Below are positions 1 through 9,584 of a stretch of DNA of 53,117 bases, in pieces. The translations under genes and the position numbers were made by a program. The notes beneath the pieces are model-generated. The model ran no database searches, was not told the DNA's origin, and worked only from the letters and a program-made list of their open reading frames with translations. How positions within the stretch are numbered: position 1 is the first letter of the stretch; the number at the start of each line of letters is the position of its first letter. Location: the NCBI GenBank assembly GCA_022559985.1, contig JAFJTR010000132.1:1-53117 (forward strand), read 5' to 3'. The DNA is from Parastagonospora avenae f. sp. tritici 18332-5 (Eukaryota > Ascomycota > Dothideomycetes > Pleosporales > Phaeosphaeriaceae).

Positions 1-130
1 AGTTTGTTGTTTGGGCCGGCAAGGAGCTAGTCACTAGCTCCCGGCGCTAGTCCCATTTTAGGGTGAGAGCGTGGGTTCGAACTTGAGTTCCATCACAACA
101 ACAACAAGGTTCTTCTAGTGACTAGTATTA
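1..130 (+). repeat. Possible tRNA-derived or SINE-like remnant
   Basis: Positions 23-41 hold a perfect inverted repeat (GGAGCTAGT, one base, ACTAGCTCC). A GGTTCGAAC string near 75-83 resembles an RNA polymerase III B box. It is followed at about 101-112 by a (CAA)n tract. A B box plus a simple tail is the usual end of a tRNA-derived SINE. No complete tRNA cloverleaf can be folded, the T-arm does not pair, and no clear A box is seen, so this is at most a decayed element. Confidence 0.2.
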
Positions 131-320
131 GTATTAATAATCTATGAACGTGGGTGCTACGAAGGTATACCTAAGCTTAGCGCAAGTCGGATCGATCCAG
201 GACTGAGACGGGTATCTTGCGCGCAGCGTCAGGTGGCCGGATATGTGTATCCTGACAATAGTACTAATATTAAAATGGAGCGTTGCGTGTATAAGTATCT
301 TACTACTCTCTAACACCTTT

Positions 321-1483
321 CTAGTCATTAGGTAGCTTCTCTACACTCCCAATGAACACCACTCCTACAGCTGCTAGCCCAGCTGTTGCTATGAAGATTT
401 GGACTCTCGGCGCGTTAGTGAGGACCACTGGTATCGCTGAGAAAGCTGCTGTGATACCAATCGCATTGTATATTCGTGTCAACAGACTGTCCTCGAAGTA
501 AAGGCCAAAAATTGCAATCATCGGCATTGTCGAAGAGATTGTTGTAAGGCGTACGCGCGCACGTAAGGCAAAGCCTCGTGCGACGGCTGCGGCCTGTACG
601 ATATATACTGTTCAGCACACATAATCGATGCTCATCGATTATACGTTCCTTTTTGGCTGCATGGCGTAGCGGGTGCGGACCTGCGTCCTGACAATTGTCG
701 TCGATATGAGATTCGTTACTTTGCCTAGACGTCCCTCATGATAGTCCACCAGCCCTGTCTCCTCATCAATCACGCGGCCTCCTGTGCGCTTGTGTTTGTG
801 GCCCTAGAGCCGATGACATAGTGTAACGGGCCAGTATGTCATCTATCTCGTGAAGGCGTCATGGTCGGGCGGAACATTGTGAAAGCCAAGTAGATCATGG
901 TTGAACTCCTCATTCCACGCAAAAAGTTCATCTTTGTGGATACGCGATGATCCTCCCTTGAAATCGCGCAACCACTCGTGCAGGTAGTTTAAATTCGTCT
1001 CCGATGGGCTTGTCAGACGTCGAATTGCTGCGACTTGACTGAGATACAGGAGGAAATTAGGGATTATAGTGAGCTCTGGCGATATTGCGCGTTTGCAATT
1101 GCCGTGTCGCTAATAAGTACAGATAAATGAGTCCTTCAGGGTGAGCAGCACACGCGATCAGGACGAAGTTTCGAATTGACTCTAGAAAACTTCATGCATT
1201 GAAGATTATTGGCCGCTTGTTTGGATGCGAACAATGCTGCAAAACTCCGATTGAAGGACTCCCCACGATTCTCGTCTTCCATGCATATTGCATAGAAGCC
1301 ACCGCGGAGCTCCACCAGCTCAGCCTGCAGACTCATCAGGCTGAGCATGTTCAAGTCGCCGAACTTTCGAAAAGATGCAAGCTCATCGCTGCGGCCCATC
1401 ACCTGCGCCAATCTGTGGTACCCATATGACTTGTGTGTCGACAATATCGTGTGGAGGGCGAGAATTGGAAAGAAATGGTGCAC
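321..1483 (-). pseudogene. Decayed DUF6594-family membrane protein gene
   Basis: Three separate minus-strand blocks match the layout of fungal DUF6594 proteins in the right order. The N-terminal block (about 1430-1210) contains GYHRLAQVMGRSDELASFRK and SLQAELVELRG. A middle block (about 1040-835) contains AIRRLTSPSETNLNYLHEWL and ends DHDAFTR followed by TAG. The C-terminal block (about 555-321) is a hydrophobic tail with LTNAPRVQIFIATAGLAAVG. The blocks lie in different frames with stops between them, and the C-terminal membrane region is split by roughly 130 nt of unrelated DNA that contains a palindrome. DUF6594 proteins have a soluble N-terminal part and C-terminal membrane helices; their function is unknown. 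The order and spacing show a real former gene; the stops and frame changes show that it is broken. Confidence 0.72.
621..642. repeat. Perfect 22-bp palindrome inside the broken DUF6594 gene
   Basis: ATAATCGATG and its exact reverse complement are separated by two bases. The palindrome lies in the stretch (about 555-690) that interrupts the DUF6594 transmembrane coding block. It could be the core of a small inserted element or a chance hairpin. No target-site duplication was identified. Confidence 0.5.
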
Positions 1484-1729
1484 GAATGAGAGATCTTAGG
1501 AACCTATTCATGTCATATGTGTGGCGCGGGGCTGGAATATTGGTGGCGCTTACATGCGAGTGGCGCCCAAGACGCCCAACGAGTCCTGCAGCTCGCCTAA
1601 AGCTTTTCCTCGTCCAGTGGAGATCGAAGTACAAAAAGATCCCAGATTGAGGGTTCAGCATGGAATGATCTCCTCCTGAGACTTTTCAGCCTTGCTCAAG
1701 CTTCCCGAGGCCCCGGGGTCCTTCTCATC
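1484..1729. other. Intergenic gap between two broken genes
   Basis: About 250 nt between the starts of the minus-strand DUF6594 remnant and the plus-strand STAND-N/retropepsin remnant. It presumably held their divergent promoters. I see no gene or clear element in it. Confidence 0.4.
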
Positions 1730-3006
1730 ATGAATCCACTGGCCATCCTTGGATTTGTTGGCACAATATTGACTCTAGCGGACTTTGTCGCCCGCACTTA
1801 CCATCACGTAGAGAAAATAAAGTTAGATTCCAGGCAGCAGCGATCTGAGTACGATGTGATACGCTTGATCTTGCAAGATGCAGTCAACACAGTGGTCAGC
1901 AACGGTTCGCCAACGCCAGCAATACAAGCATCCATGCTACATTGCGCGGAAATGGACCAGCAATTAGAGCGCTAATTCCAGTACGTGGTTTTGTTCCTGG
2001 GGGAGGCGCAAGCGTAAAGGTATGCAGCATTCACTGCACGTTGTCTCAAGAAAAAAAGATAGGCGCTTTGCCTATGAAGCATTTCGAGACTTCGTACTGC
2101 TCCTAAAAGATCTCAGTTATAGGTATATGCTCTGACCCAATGCTGGCCTTGTGATCCTTCTAATATAAATGGCATGCAGACGAGCCGCCAGCTTGGTGCC
2201 GTGAGGTTAGTCACCACGCACACAAGGCATGGAAAGAAGCTGAACATGCGATAGGTCTGACCTTGGAGATCTACAAGAAGTTCCGATCACCGAACAAACA
2301 GACACGGCGCAAGATTGGGATCTTGTGGAATATCAATGAATCACAGGTTTGATCTGAACGACATGACGAAGTCAAACCCCAAGCCTGCGTCTGGCCGCCC
2401 ACTACTCAAACTCAAGTCCCTTGCCGGCTCGAACTACACCTTCGATGCAGCTATATTGTGGACAAGGGGCAGTAATATACGCTATACACCAATTCGTGGT
2501 TTGTGGGATACTGGCAGCGACGCTTTCATCATATCCAGGGCCATAGTTGAGCGTGCAGGCATAAGTGTCGATGATCTGGAACAATTGGAAAATGTTTCTA
2601 CCATAAAGGGAATCGGCGGCGCCCAGTACAGGCCGACGCAGAGCATAACGCTGACTGGGCACGTGAACCGCAACATGAACTCTCGGCAGGATAAATTTAT
2701 GTTCTCGACGAGGACAATTTCGATATACTCGTTCCTTATACTTTGAGCATAGGGGCGAGGTCAACCGGAGAGGGGGCAGCTGGTCAACGGGCGCTGGTCT
2801 TACATTTGAGGAGGAAGAAGTCTGGTGAGTGCATGGGCCTGGTGAAAGAAGTATGCTGATAAGCAATTCCGGTAAATGACATTCAAATTGAGAAAGAAGA
2901 AGAAGAAGAAGAAAAGGCTCGCGCGGTGGCTACGGCACTTAAGATCGCACAACAAGAGCGCAAGCGCGCCGAAAGGCAGAGATTGATTGAAGAGCGAAAA
3001 AAATAA
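1730..3006 (+). pseudogene. STAND-type N-terminus plus retropepsin-like protein, probably broken
   Basis: The first block starts MNPLAILGFVGTILTLADFV, the helical, hydrophobic start usual for N-terminal domains of fungal STAND/NLR-like proteins. A second block near 2074-2122 reads DRRFAYEAFRDFVLLLKDLS, and a third near 2179-2334 reads HKAWKEAEHAIGLTLEIYKK. A retropepsin-like aspartyl-protease domain follows with the D-T-G active-site triad (RGLWDTGSDAFIISRAI, about 2494-2544) and, in another frame from 2698, VLDEDNFDILVPYTL. After a possible intron (GTGAGT at about 2825) a charged helix ends at 3006 (ERKRAERQRLIEERKK). The join near 2695 needs a one-base frame change in a T run, and the joins near 2115-2178 and at 2335 also do not close in phase. 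Either the gene is decayed or the read has homopolymer errors. The fusion is seen in other filamentous fungi; its role is unknown. Confidence 0.55.
2893..2911 (+). repeat. Short GAA microsatellite coding for Glu
   Basis: About six GAA units lie in frame in the last exon of the STAND-N/retropepsin remnant and encode a run of glutamates at the start of its charged C-terminal helix. Confidence 0.7.
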
Positions 3007-3131
3007 GGCTGAGGTGTGCATGATCCAGAGGTATACATGTAAGCTTGACGTCACTTTCACGGCCATGGAACGTGCGAACCGAGGCATCAATGAAGATCTC
3101 AATTAGGCCTTATAAATATGCGAAACTTCTA

Positions 3132-3508
3132 CTAGCAGCCAATCCCGAATGTAGCCAAGATGCTGTTTACCTCGTACCATTTATGTTCGATGACCTTTTT
3201 CTGATCACCTTTTGACTTCAGTATAATCTTTGGGGTTTTGAATGAAGAGTCACCAATTTCAATGACACGCACATGCAATTAGCTGCTGTGCCTCTCGTGC
3301 ATGTCCGAATGCGCACCGACATATGTGCGCTGATGGCGATAGTCTTCTCAATAGGTTCATGACACAGCAGTAGCTTCTCCGCATACTCATCGATGAGGAG
3401 CGGCAGCGGCAGACGATATTAGGAAACCCTAAACTCTGCCTTTCACGCTACCTTTACCTGTTCCAAGAGCTCACTCTCGAAATCTGAGTCGCTCATACGA
3501 AGTAGCAT
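3132..3508 (-). CDS. Doubtful small three-exon gene or gene remnant
   Basis: ATG at 3508 opens MLLRMSDSDFESELLEQ, followed by a GTAAAG donor. A middle segment reads YAEKLLLCHEPIEKTIAIS and is followed by a GTGCGC donor. A last segment has KSKGDQKKVIEHKWYEVNS and stops at 3132. All three joins are in phase 0 and give about 70 aa. The coding-like sequence EIGDSSFKTPK just upstream of the last exon suggests that the true gene was longer and has lost parts, because a TAA lies in that frame. No family is recognised. It may simply be another relic of the decayed left margin. Confidence 0.25.
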
Positions 3509-4051
3509 GTTGACCTATATAGTATGATGGATGTCAGGACTTGGGACGTTTCGTCACGGGACGAGGTACCCTGGGACGGCGCTAAGTCACCTGGGCCTTG
3601 GCAGCCCTGGTCTATTTAGTCTGGATGGAATCACTACAGTTTCAGCAGTGATTCGTCTAAGTACAATACTACTTCTTGCTCTGCGATCTACTTGTTTATT
3701 TGTGCACTGTCTTACGCCTACAACCTTTGCCCTCTTACAATGGATCAGTGATCGAGTTGGGCCTGAAAGCTAGAGCATAAATCGACAGATGCAGCTCATA
3801 TATTAGAAGATAAGAGATGCTCAGTGCTGATATATGTTATTGAAATTTGGGCATGATATCAAGTATAGACATAGATTAGGATCTAACATAGGCCTGACAT
3901 GCTTGAAGATGCTCTAAAAGCTCACCAAAATATAGCAATCACAGACATCAATAAGACATCACGTCTTTGAACCCCTTCCACGCGGTACGGTCGCTGCCTT
4001 GTTTCAGACATTGAACTCAACAGCTCTCTTAGCAGGATCCGTATCTCCAGT
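3509..4051. other. Non-coding stretch
   Basis: About 540 nt between the doubtful small gene and the 3' end of the secreted-protein gene. A short open frame at 3531-3773 has no family resemblance. I see no RNA gene or mobile element. Confidence 0.4.
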
Positions 4052-4708
4052 CTATCGTGCCATGCACTGTCAGTTGGAATTTTGAAGTGCCGTGATTAGT
4101 AGGTCTTAACATACCAAGGTGCACGAAGCCGGATCCTCCCCGTCAGGCAAGTCACACTGCGCGCTATACCTAGGCAGTGTCAGTGAATAGGATCGAAGCC
4201 CAGATTCGTTGCCGCTGTACTTACTGCCCATTTCCAGAAGTGATAAAAACTGTTTTCCCCTTGGAACGGAATCTATATCCACCGCCTATGTCCTTATTGG
4301 CTGTTTGTCTGTATGATATGCGTTAGTGCATGAATTGGTTCGGTTCTGCTGTAGTGCCCACTCACGACCTTGCTTCACCAGGACAAGCCTCAGGCAAGTA
4401 TCCTGAAATGATTCCACAATTGGTGGAGAAACGGTTCCCGGCTCCATCGATAAACGTAGCTTTGTAACAGGCTACGTCACACGTGTTGCGACCACTGTCA
4501 TTCAATGAGCGATGAGTAGGAGCCTTGGGATGTGCAGATACTGCATCGGTCCTTACCATGTAGTCTTGCATCCTAGGCCCTACACGTCACATTTAGTTCT
4601 CCATCAAGTCGTATAAAGAGAAGAAAGACTCACATCGTTCACAGTGACAGAATCGGCAGATGCCAAAAAAGGGAGCAAGCCCAGTGCGATAACAGTGAAA
4701 GCCTTCAT
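4052..4708 (-). CDS. Small secreted cysteine-rich protein (effector-like)
   Basis: Six exons: 4708-4634, 4579-4557, 4494-4366, 4308-4225, 4169-4115 and 4066-4052. The five introns (54, 62, 57, 55 and 48 nt) start GTGAGT, GTAAGG, GTGAGT, GTAAGT and GTATGT; introns 3 and 5 show CTAAC and TACTAAT branch points. The joins give a 126-aa protein. Residues 1-18 (MKAFTVIALGLLPFLASA) are a classic signal peptide. The mature part has nine cysteines (29, 33, 38, 42, 59, 70, 109, 120, 123), one ending the protein as CMAR, with Gly-rich segments between them. It has no membrane helix and no recognised family. Size, secretion signal and cysteine content fit a secreted effector or antimicrobial-type protein; that role is inference. 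An odd cysteine number leaves one free. A TATATAA box lies about 95 nt upstream. Neighbours on the left are pseudogenes, yet this gene looks intact. Confidence 0.75.
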
Positions 4709-4800
4709 TCCCGATGATCGAATGTAATTATGGTAGTAAGTGTGGGTTTGTGTGAATGCAAAGTGCTTGGTAGGATGTTTGAAAAGAGAACCAAGTCTTC

Positions 4801-4807
4801 TTATATA
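4801..4807 (-). promoter_or_regulatory. TATA box of the secreted-protein gene
   Basis: TATATAA on the minus strand, about 95 nt before the ATG at 4708. It is the only clear core-promoter element in front of this gene and supports the chosen start. Confidence 0.5.
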
Positions 4808-6005
4808 CCCTGCGACATCCCGTCAGAGATATTGTTACCTCAGATCAGAGTCTCTTTGTTGACATCATAAATCCCGAAGGTTACCGACTAAGCGCTTGGC
4901 CAATACGCCGATGAATCCTTGGGAAGAATATTGGGCGAAGATTCGCAAGGCCAGAAGATATGAGTAGTGGTCGGGGTCACTGAGTACTGGATGCCTAAAC
5001 AACACAGGATGTCCGATAGCCTTTTTTTGGAGCATGCGTCATTTCACGAACTAGGTTGGATGAACACAGCCGGTTTCTTTGAGGAATGTTGACTCCACTG
5101 TGGTCGCATACCAAGGTCCGTCCAGCGTTCAATTCAAGGCCACCTTTAATGAGTGCATTTCGCAGCTGTCTGAACACCGGAGATTGTGCTCAGTCCTACA
5201 CACAATCGCGGATATATGAACCGTCACCGCATCCAAGCCTAGTGAAGAGCTGACATGTACTTAAATGACGTCCGTATTTGTCTCGGCCTCTTTCGCAAGC
5301 TAGCAATTGCGTATTGCTGATTCGCAACTGCAGGCGAGGTCGTTGAGGCACTGGAGGCAAAACCCTATGATCTTCCCCCCGTCGCTTCGAATTTGTGTTT
5401 GTGTTTGTTACAATGCTTATGCTCGAGAGGTGGTATTGCTGCGAGCTTCAGCGTGATGGTGTTATCCTCATAGTTTTGGGGTTCCCTGCACGGATGCCAA
5501 AAATAGATTGCGTCGGACGGGCCCGCGGGCGCTCACGGTCATAAGTGGGCAAAATACCCCCAAAACAGCAGGCACGACTCGCCGTTACCTTTGCTGAACG
5601 ACCGCAAATTACTGCCACCCAACCTCGACGACGCGACATCATTGCAGCGGTAGCGTGGCTGCTATATACTTGCGTACCGAGCCTTTCAGTCTCTCCTCGT
5701 GGTCGACGCTCTGTTGCGACAGCGCTGGGCGCATCGCACGGGATCCTATCGACTCGCCTGTTCGCGCTGGACTCGCGACCCGACAGACGCCCGGTGGCCG
5801 TTGCAACCACAGCGCGAACTGTGGATAGGCCAAGAGAGCGCAGAGTCCAGAGTGACGGTGCCTATGCACAGCCTATCGTGCTCCCACGGCGTGCTATAGC
5901 AATGGACTGCTATTGAGATTAGCGCAACCGCGACTCACTCTGGGGCATCCATGGCGTGCTGACGGGCCAGCGATCAGCGCAGAGCCTCCAAATCTCCCCA
6001 GAATC
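4808..6005. other. Long intergenic region, promoter and leader of the Abp2-domain gene
   Basis: About 1.2 kb between the secreted-protein promoter and the Abp2-domain gene. The open frames here (such as 5545-5916 on plus) are arginine- and proline-rich readings of GC-rich DNA with no family resemblance. They are best taken as the 5' leader and promoter of the gene starting at 6006. Confidence 0.4.
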
Positions 6006-8555
6006 ATGCAAGTCGACTTTGGCGCGGACGCAGAGTCGCAGCACGACCTCCACCACTCGCACGCCCACGCGCACGCACACGCCCACTACGAATACCGGCA
6101 CCCAGCGACTGGCGTACCGCCCATTGACCCCAGCCTGGACCACACCACCGCGGCTTCCCGGAATGGCCACGCGCCCATGTCGTCGCTCCCTCATCAGTCG
6201 GCCGCGAACCACCTCCTCCAGCCCGACAATGCATCGCTCACCAACGCCCATATTACCCACGGCTTCTATGGCGACATGTCACGCCCCTCGCACACGCCGC
6301 CGCCGACCTCCTCCCCACGCTTCGCCGCCATATCGCCCACCAGCCAGCCCAAGCAGCTGGCCGCCAACTACGTGCCCGACGACCGCACCCCTCCGCCCCG
6401 CGACGTGTCCGACAACACCATCGACGACGCCTATGCCGCCTTCATCCTCTACTGCAACCCCAACTTTGCAACCTCCACCTCCACCACCGAGCTGGTGAAG
6501 CTCTTCCGCACGCCGCCCAAGAGCGATGGCAATGCCTTCAGTAGCTGGACCCTGTTCGAGCTCATACGCAAGTTCGACGCCAAAGAAATCAAGACATGGA
6601 CGCAGCTGGCGCTTGACTTGGGCGTGGCGCCACCCGACACAGACAAAGGCCAGAGCACGCAGAAAGTGCAGCAGTATTCCGTGCGACTGAAGCGCTGGAT
6701 GCGCGCCATGCACATTGATGCCTTCTTCGAATACCTCTTGGGCAAACAACATCCTTACTATCTCCAGATACCCCCGCCCCACGACCCGTTTCCCAACGAT
6801 GGAAGAGATGGCGTGCCGCTAGAGGAAGATTTGGCCATACGCGCCCTCGACCCCAAATTCAAGCCGAAGCGTGGTCGGCGGAAAGCAGACGAGGGAGAGG
6901 AAGACATGGATCTCGATGACGGCACTCCTGCACGAAAGCGTCCTCAACTTGACACATCTATTCCCTTTGGCAACGTATTGCAGCCTCAATCAGCATACCC
7001 TACCAGCGCCCACCCGGACCACATGAGCGGCTTCTTGACCCCGCAGGATCCATGGACCGCGGCCTCTGCCATCACTCCATCTTCAGCCATGACCACAGCT
7101 TCCGCTCCGAGTCGAATGGGTCAGAAAAATCTGACCCCGTACTCGGCCTCTCCCATGACGGGCCAGCAGCTTCGTTGGCGGCTCAATACGCATGATAATC
7201 CACAGACTCCTCATCCTCTCTCCGCTGTTACGCCACAGTCCACCCATCCTTTCTTTGACGAGCCTCAGTCCGCCGTCACCCCATCTAGTGCTAGGCCGCG
7301 CGCAAGGCGACGACACGGACCTGCTGTCTCCTCGGCATGGTCGAGCAACAACAGCTCTTCGAACGGGAAACTTCGTGGTCGACCACCTAGCAATCGATCG
7401 ATACGCGATGGTCCCTTCGTCACGTTCCCAGTCAACCCAGCCAAGAGAGAGGGAGCGACCAACGATATTAACAACCGCAACTCGGGAAATCTGACCCCTA
7501 TCGTTGAGCGCGCTCACTCTGACCCGCCCGCCATAGAACACACATTCCGGTTTCCTCCCACCCCTGCCTCTGCCGTATCACCATCTACTATTGAGGGATC
7601 CCTACAAGGCGCCCCTCAAAAGCAACGCCTCAGCCTTCAGGTCCCACAGATTGTAGGAAATCCAGTGCGCCTGGTCACACCCACTGTCTTGGTGAACGGT
7701 GAGGAAGATCACACTCCGAGCACAACCTATGCATCTTCTGCGATACCTGCTAGTGCTGGGCAAGGCTCTACAGCAGGCAATTTTAAAAATCATGCTGGTC
7801 CTACCCATCACACATACCACGGAGCTCTCACCCCATCAGAAACACCAGCTCATCTACGGCCTCCCCCATCCTCACGACCACCAGCTCAAACAACATCGCC
7901 GGCACCTTCTTTGCCGTCTGTGTCTCTTGAGAGCCTCAATCGCGCATTGGCAGCCGAGCTCATACGTGCCCCACTCACAGGACGGCGGAAGCGTTTACGA
8001 GGAACAGAAGCGAAGCATCTGGCTTCGTCTATACTTCAGCCGCTGTATGTAAATGCCTCCGCAGGGCTAGCAGCTCCAGCAAGAGTTATGAGCGATCAAG
8101 TTCTCGGCATTGCTATTAGCAGCTGTCTTGGGTTGACTGGTACAGTTGGCATGGGCAATGGTGGCCCGACTGGAGGTGTAAGAAGAGTGGATTGTATCCG
8201 CTTCCGGATCGGGGGTGACGGCTACGAAAGCCCCATTGATGAGGATGATGAAGACGCCGATGACATGCATGAGAGTAGCGCTATCAAGGAGACGTTCGAT
8301 GTGTCTTTTACTGTGTCCTTTGGTTCGTTATCTGGCGAGTGGATTGCGAAAGGCCTCGTAGCTACTGCTGATGATACCAACACCGAACGCAATCCCGCAA
8401 GCGGCAGTAGAACATCTGAGCTAGAGCGACAGGAACATAGCCAGATCACATCCACTGCATGGAAGACCAAATTTGTAGAGGCGCAGAGGAAGTTGTGGGA
8501 GACTCAGGAAGAGGTAAAAAGCTTGAAAGACAAGATCCTTGAAGCTGTATTGTAA
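6006..8555 (+). CDS. abp2: ARS-binding protein 2 (Abp2) domain protein
   Basis: A single-exon gene of 849 aa if translation starts at the ATG at 6006 (MQVDFGADAE). The frame is open back to 5913 but I prefer the second ATG because the acidic start and His-rich stretch (HHSHAHAHAHAHAHYEY) follow it directly. Residues roughly 140-265 match the fungal Abp2 domain: AAFILYCNPNFATSTSTTEL, then SWTLFELIRKFDAKEIKTW and VRLKRWMRAMHIDAFFEYLL. A basic KRGRRK stretch could be a nuclear signal. The middle is long, disordered and Ser/Pro/Thr-rich, and the last 30 residues form a predicted coiled coil (AQRKLWETQEEVKSLKDKIL). In fission yeast Abp2 binds origin (ARS) DNA; a nuclear DNA-binding role is inferred here. 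Confidence 0.85.
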   Translation: MQVDFGADAESQHDLHHSHAHAHAHAHYEYRHPATGVPPIDPSLDHTTAASRNGHAPMSSLPHQSAANHLLQPDNASLTNAHITHGFYGDMSRPSHTPPPTSSPRFAAISPTSQPKQLAANYVPDDRTPPPRDVSDNTIDDAYAAFILYCNPNFATSTSTTELVKLFRTPPKSDGNAFSSWTLFELIRKFDAKEIKTWTQLALDLGVAPPDTDKGQSTQKVQQYSVRLKRWMRAMHIDAFFEYLLGKQHPYYLQIPPPHDPFPNDGRDGVPLEEDLAIRALDPKFKPKRGRRKADEGEEDMDLDDGTPARKRPQLDTSIPFGNVLQPQSAYPTSAHPDHMSGFLTPQDPWTAASAITPSSAMTTASAPSRMGQKNLTPYSASPMTGQQLRWRLNTHDNPQTPHPLSAVTPQSTHPFFDEPQSAVTPSSARPRARRRHGPAVSSAWSSNNSSSNGKLRGRPPSNRSIRDGPFVTFPVNPAKREGATNDINNRNSGNLTPIVERAHSDPPAIEHTFRFPPTPASAVSPSTIEGSLQGAPQKQRLSLQVPQIVGNPVRLVTPTVLVNGEEDHTPSTTYASSAIPASAGQGSTAGNFKNHAGPTHHTYHGALTPSETPAHLRPPPSSRPPAQTTSPAPSLPSVSLESLNRALAAELIRAPLTGRRKRLRGTEAKHLASSILQPLYVNASAGLAAPARVMSDQVLGIAISSCLGLTGTVGMGNGGPTGGVRRVDCIRFRIGGDGYESPIDEDDEDADDMHESSAIKETFDVSFTVSFGSLSGEWIAKGLVATADDTNTERNPASGSRTSELERQEHSQITSTAWKTKFVEAQRKLWETQEEVKSLKDKILEAVL

Positions 8556-8734
8556 TCTTGCAATGACCTGAATGTGTATATGGGTTTGGGGCAGTATTTT
8601 TTTAGGTCGGTTCGCTATATACCCCGGGGTTTAGACGTTTTCTGTCAGCCGTTTGTTGTTTAGCTGTAGGTAGCAGGTTCGTGGCCTCATGAACACTTTT
8701 CGTTTTCGCATCTCCCAGATCACACCGCACTCGT

Positions 8735-9335
8735 CTAAGCACTATCTCCCAATGCTCCTGACACCTCATCCTTCTCCCAAGGCTTCTTGCGGCGTGCTTT
8801 CACAGGTTCTGTGCCTTGACCAGTGAGGACAGTGCTGGGTATCTCCCGAATGCCAGGCACCGGCTGTCCGCTCGTAATCAGCTCGACAATATGCGCAAAT
8901 GATGTTGGGTATGGAGCAGGAGGTTCGCTTGCGCTCGATGATGTAGGCATAATACCACTTGAAGCTTCATCGCCCGGCACTACTAGGGACGGCGTGCCAT
9001 TCAGAGGTTGTGTGGGCGGTGGTCGGCCCCGTGCGTTGCGGTATGCTTTGTAACCATCGAAATCGATGTTCATGTTGAACTTTCTAGTCCTTGTGAGTCG
9101 AGCCTCCGCGAGAGACGGCATTGCTGACGACACACCTTGCGTAGTAGAAACACCGCGCCCTCAGTGCCAGCTCGGCTGCTTGGTCTGGCGTGCTGTTACT
9201 GCCGAGAATGGCACTCAGGCCCGCCCGGAACTCGACATCGTCATCCCAACTATATCTCTCGAGGGCTTCATACACGTCATTGAGTCCGTCAGTACCTCCA
9301 GCAGCGCTCATGGCGGTCGACGGTGAAGGTGGCAC
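8735..9335 (-). CDS. KPWE-motif protein, candidate peroxin Pex39
   Basis: Two exons, 9335-9136 and 9089-8735, with a 46-nt intron (GTGTGT donor, CTCAC branch region, AAG acceptor), give 184 aa. The join restores CFYYARTRKFNMNIDFDGYK. The N-terminal half is a short helical domain (ALERYSWDDDVEFRAGLSAI). The C-terminus carries RRKKPWEKDE, the conserved (R/K)PWE motif. This motif marks the small peroxisomal proteins recently named PEX39 (human C6orf226, yeast Yjr012c), which work with Pex7 in PTS2 protein import; Pex13 carries a similar motif. It is longer than the human protein. The gene diverges from SCD6 across about 250 nt. The KPWE family call is firm; the PTS2-import role is inferred from the family. 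Confidence 0.7.
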
Positions 9336-9584
9336 ATTGGAGTGGGGTAAAGGTCGAACGCGTCCGAGGGTCAGAGCTCCAGGAGACCCACCTCGCTAAG
9401 AGCTGGTCTGCCAAGGCCATTTCCCAGCCCACGACGATCGTGTCTTTCGCGCGAGACTTTGCTTGCTCACTCTTCCGCCAGCCCACTTCAACCAGCCTCC
9501 CCAATACCTTCTCGTTCTCCCTTTCCTTCATCTCTCCTGTTTCTCTGTCTATTCTCCCGATTTTAATACCCACACTCCACCGCC
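9336..9584. promoter_or_regulatory. Shared divergent promoter, Pex39-like gene and SCD6
   Basis: Only 249 nt separate the two start codons. The SCD6 side has a long pyrimidine-rich tract (9500-9560, CTTCTCGTTCTCCCTTTCC-like), common just upstream of fungal start codons. Confidence 0.5.

Noticed and set aside
5545..5916. 123-aa frame upstream of the Abp2-domain gene
   Set aside because: Arg/Pro-rich, no family, and other frames are open as well; more likely promoter or leader.
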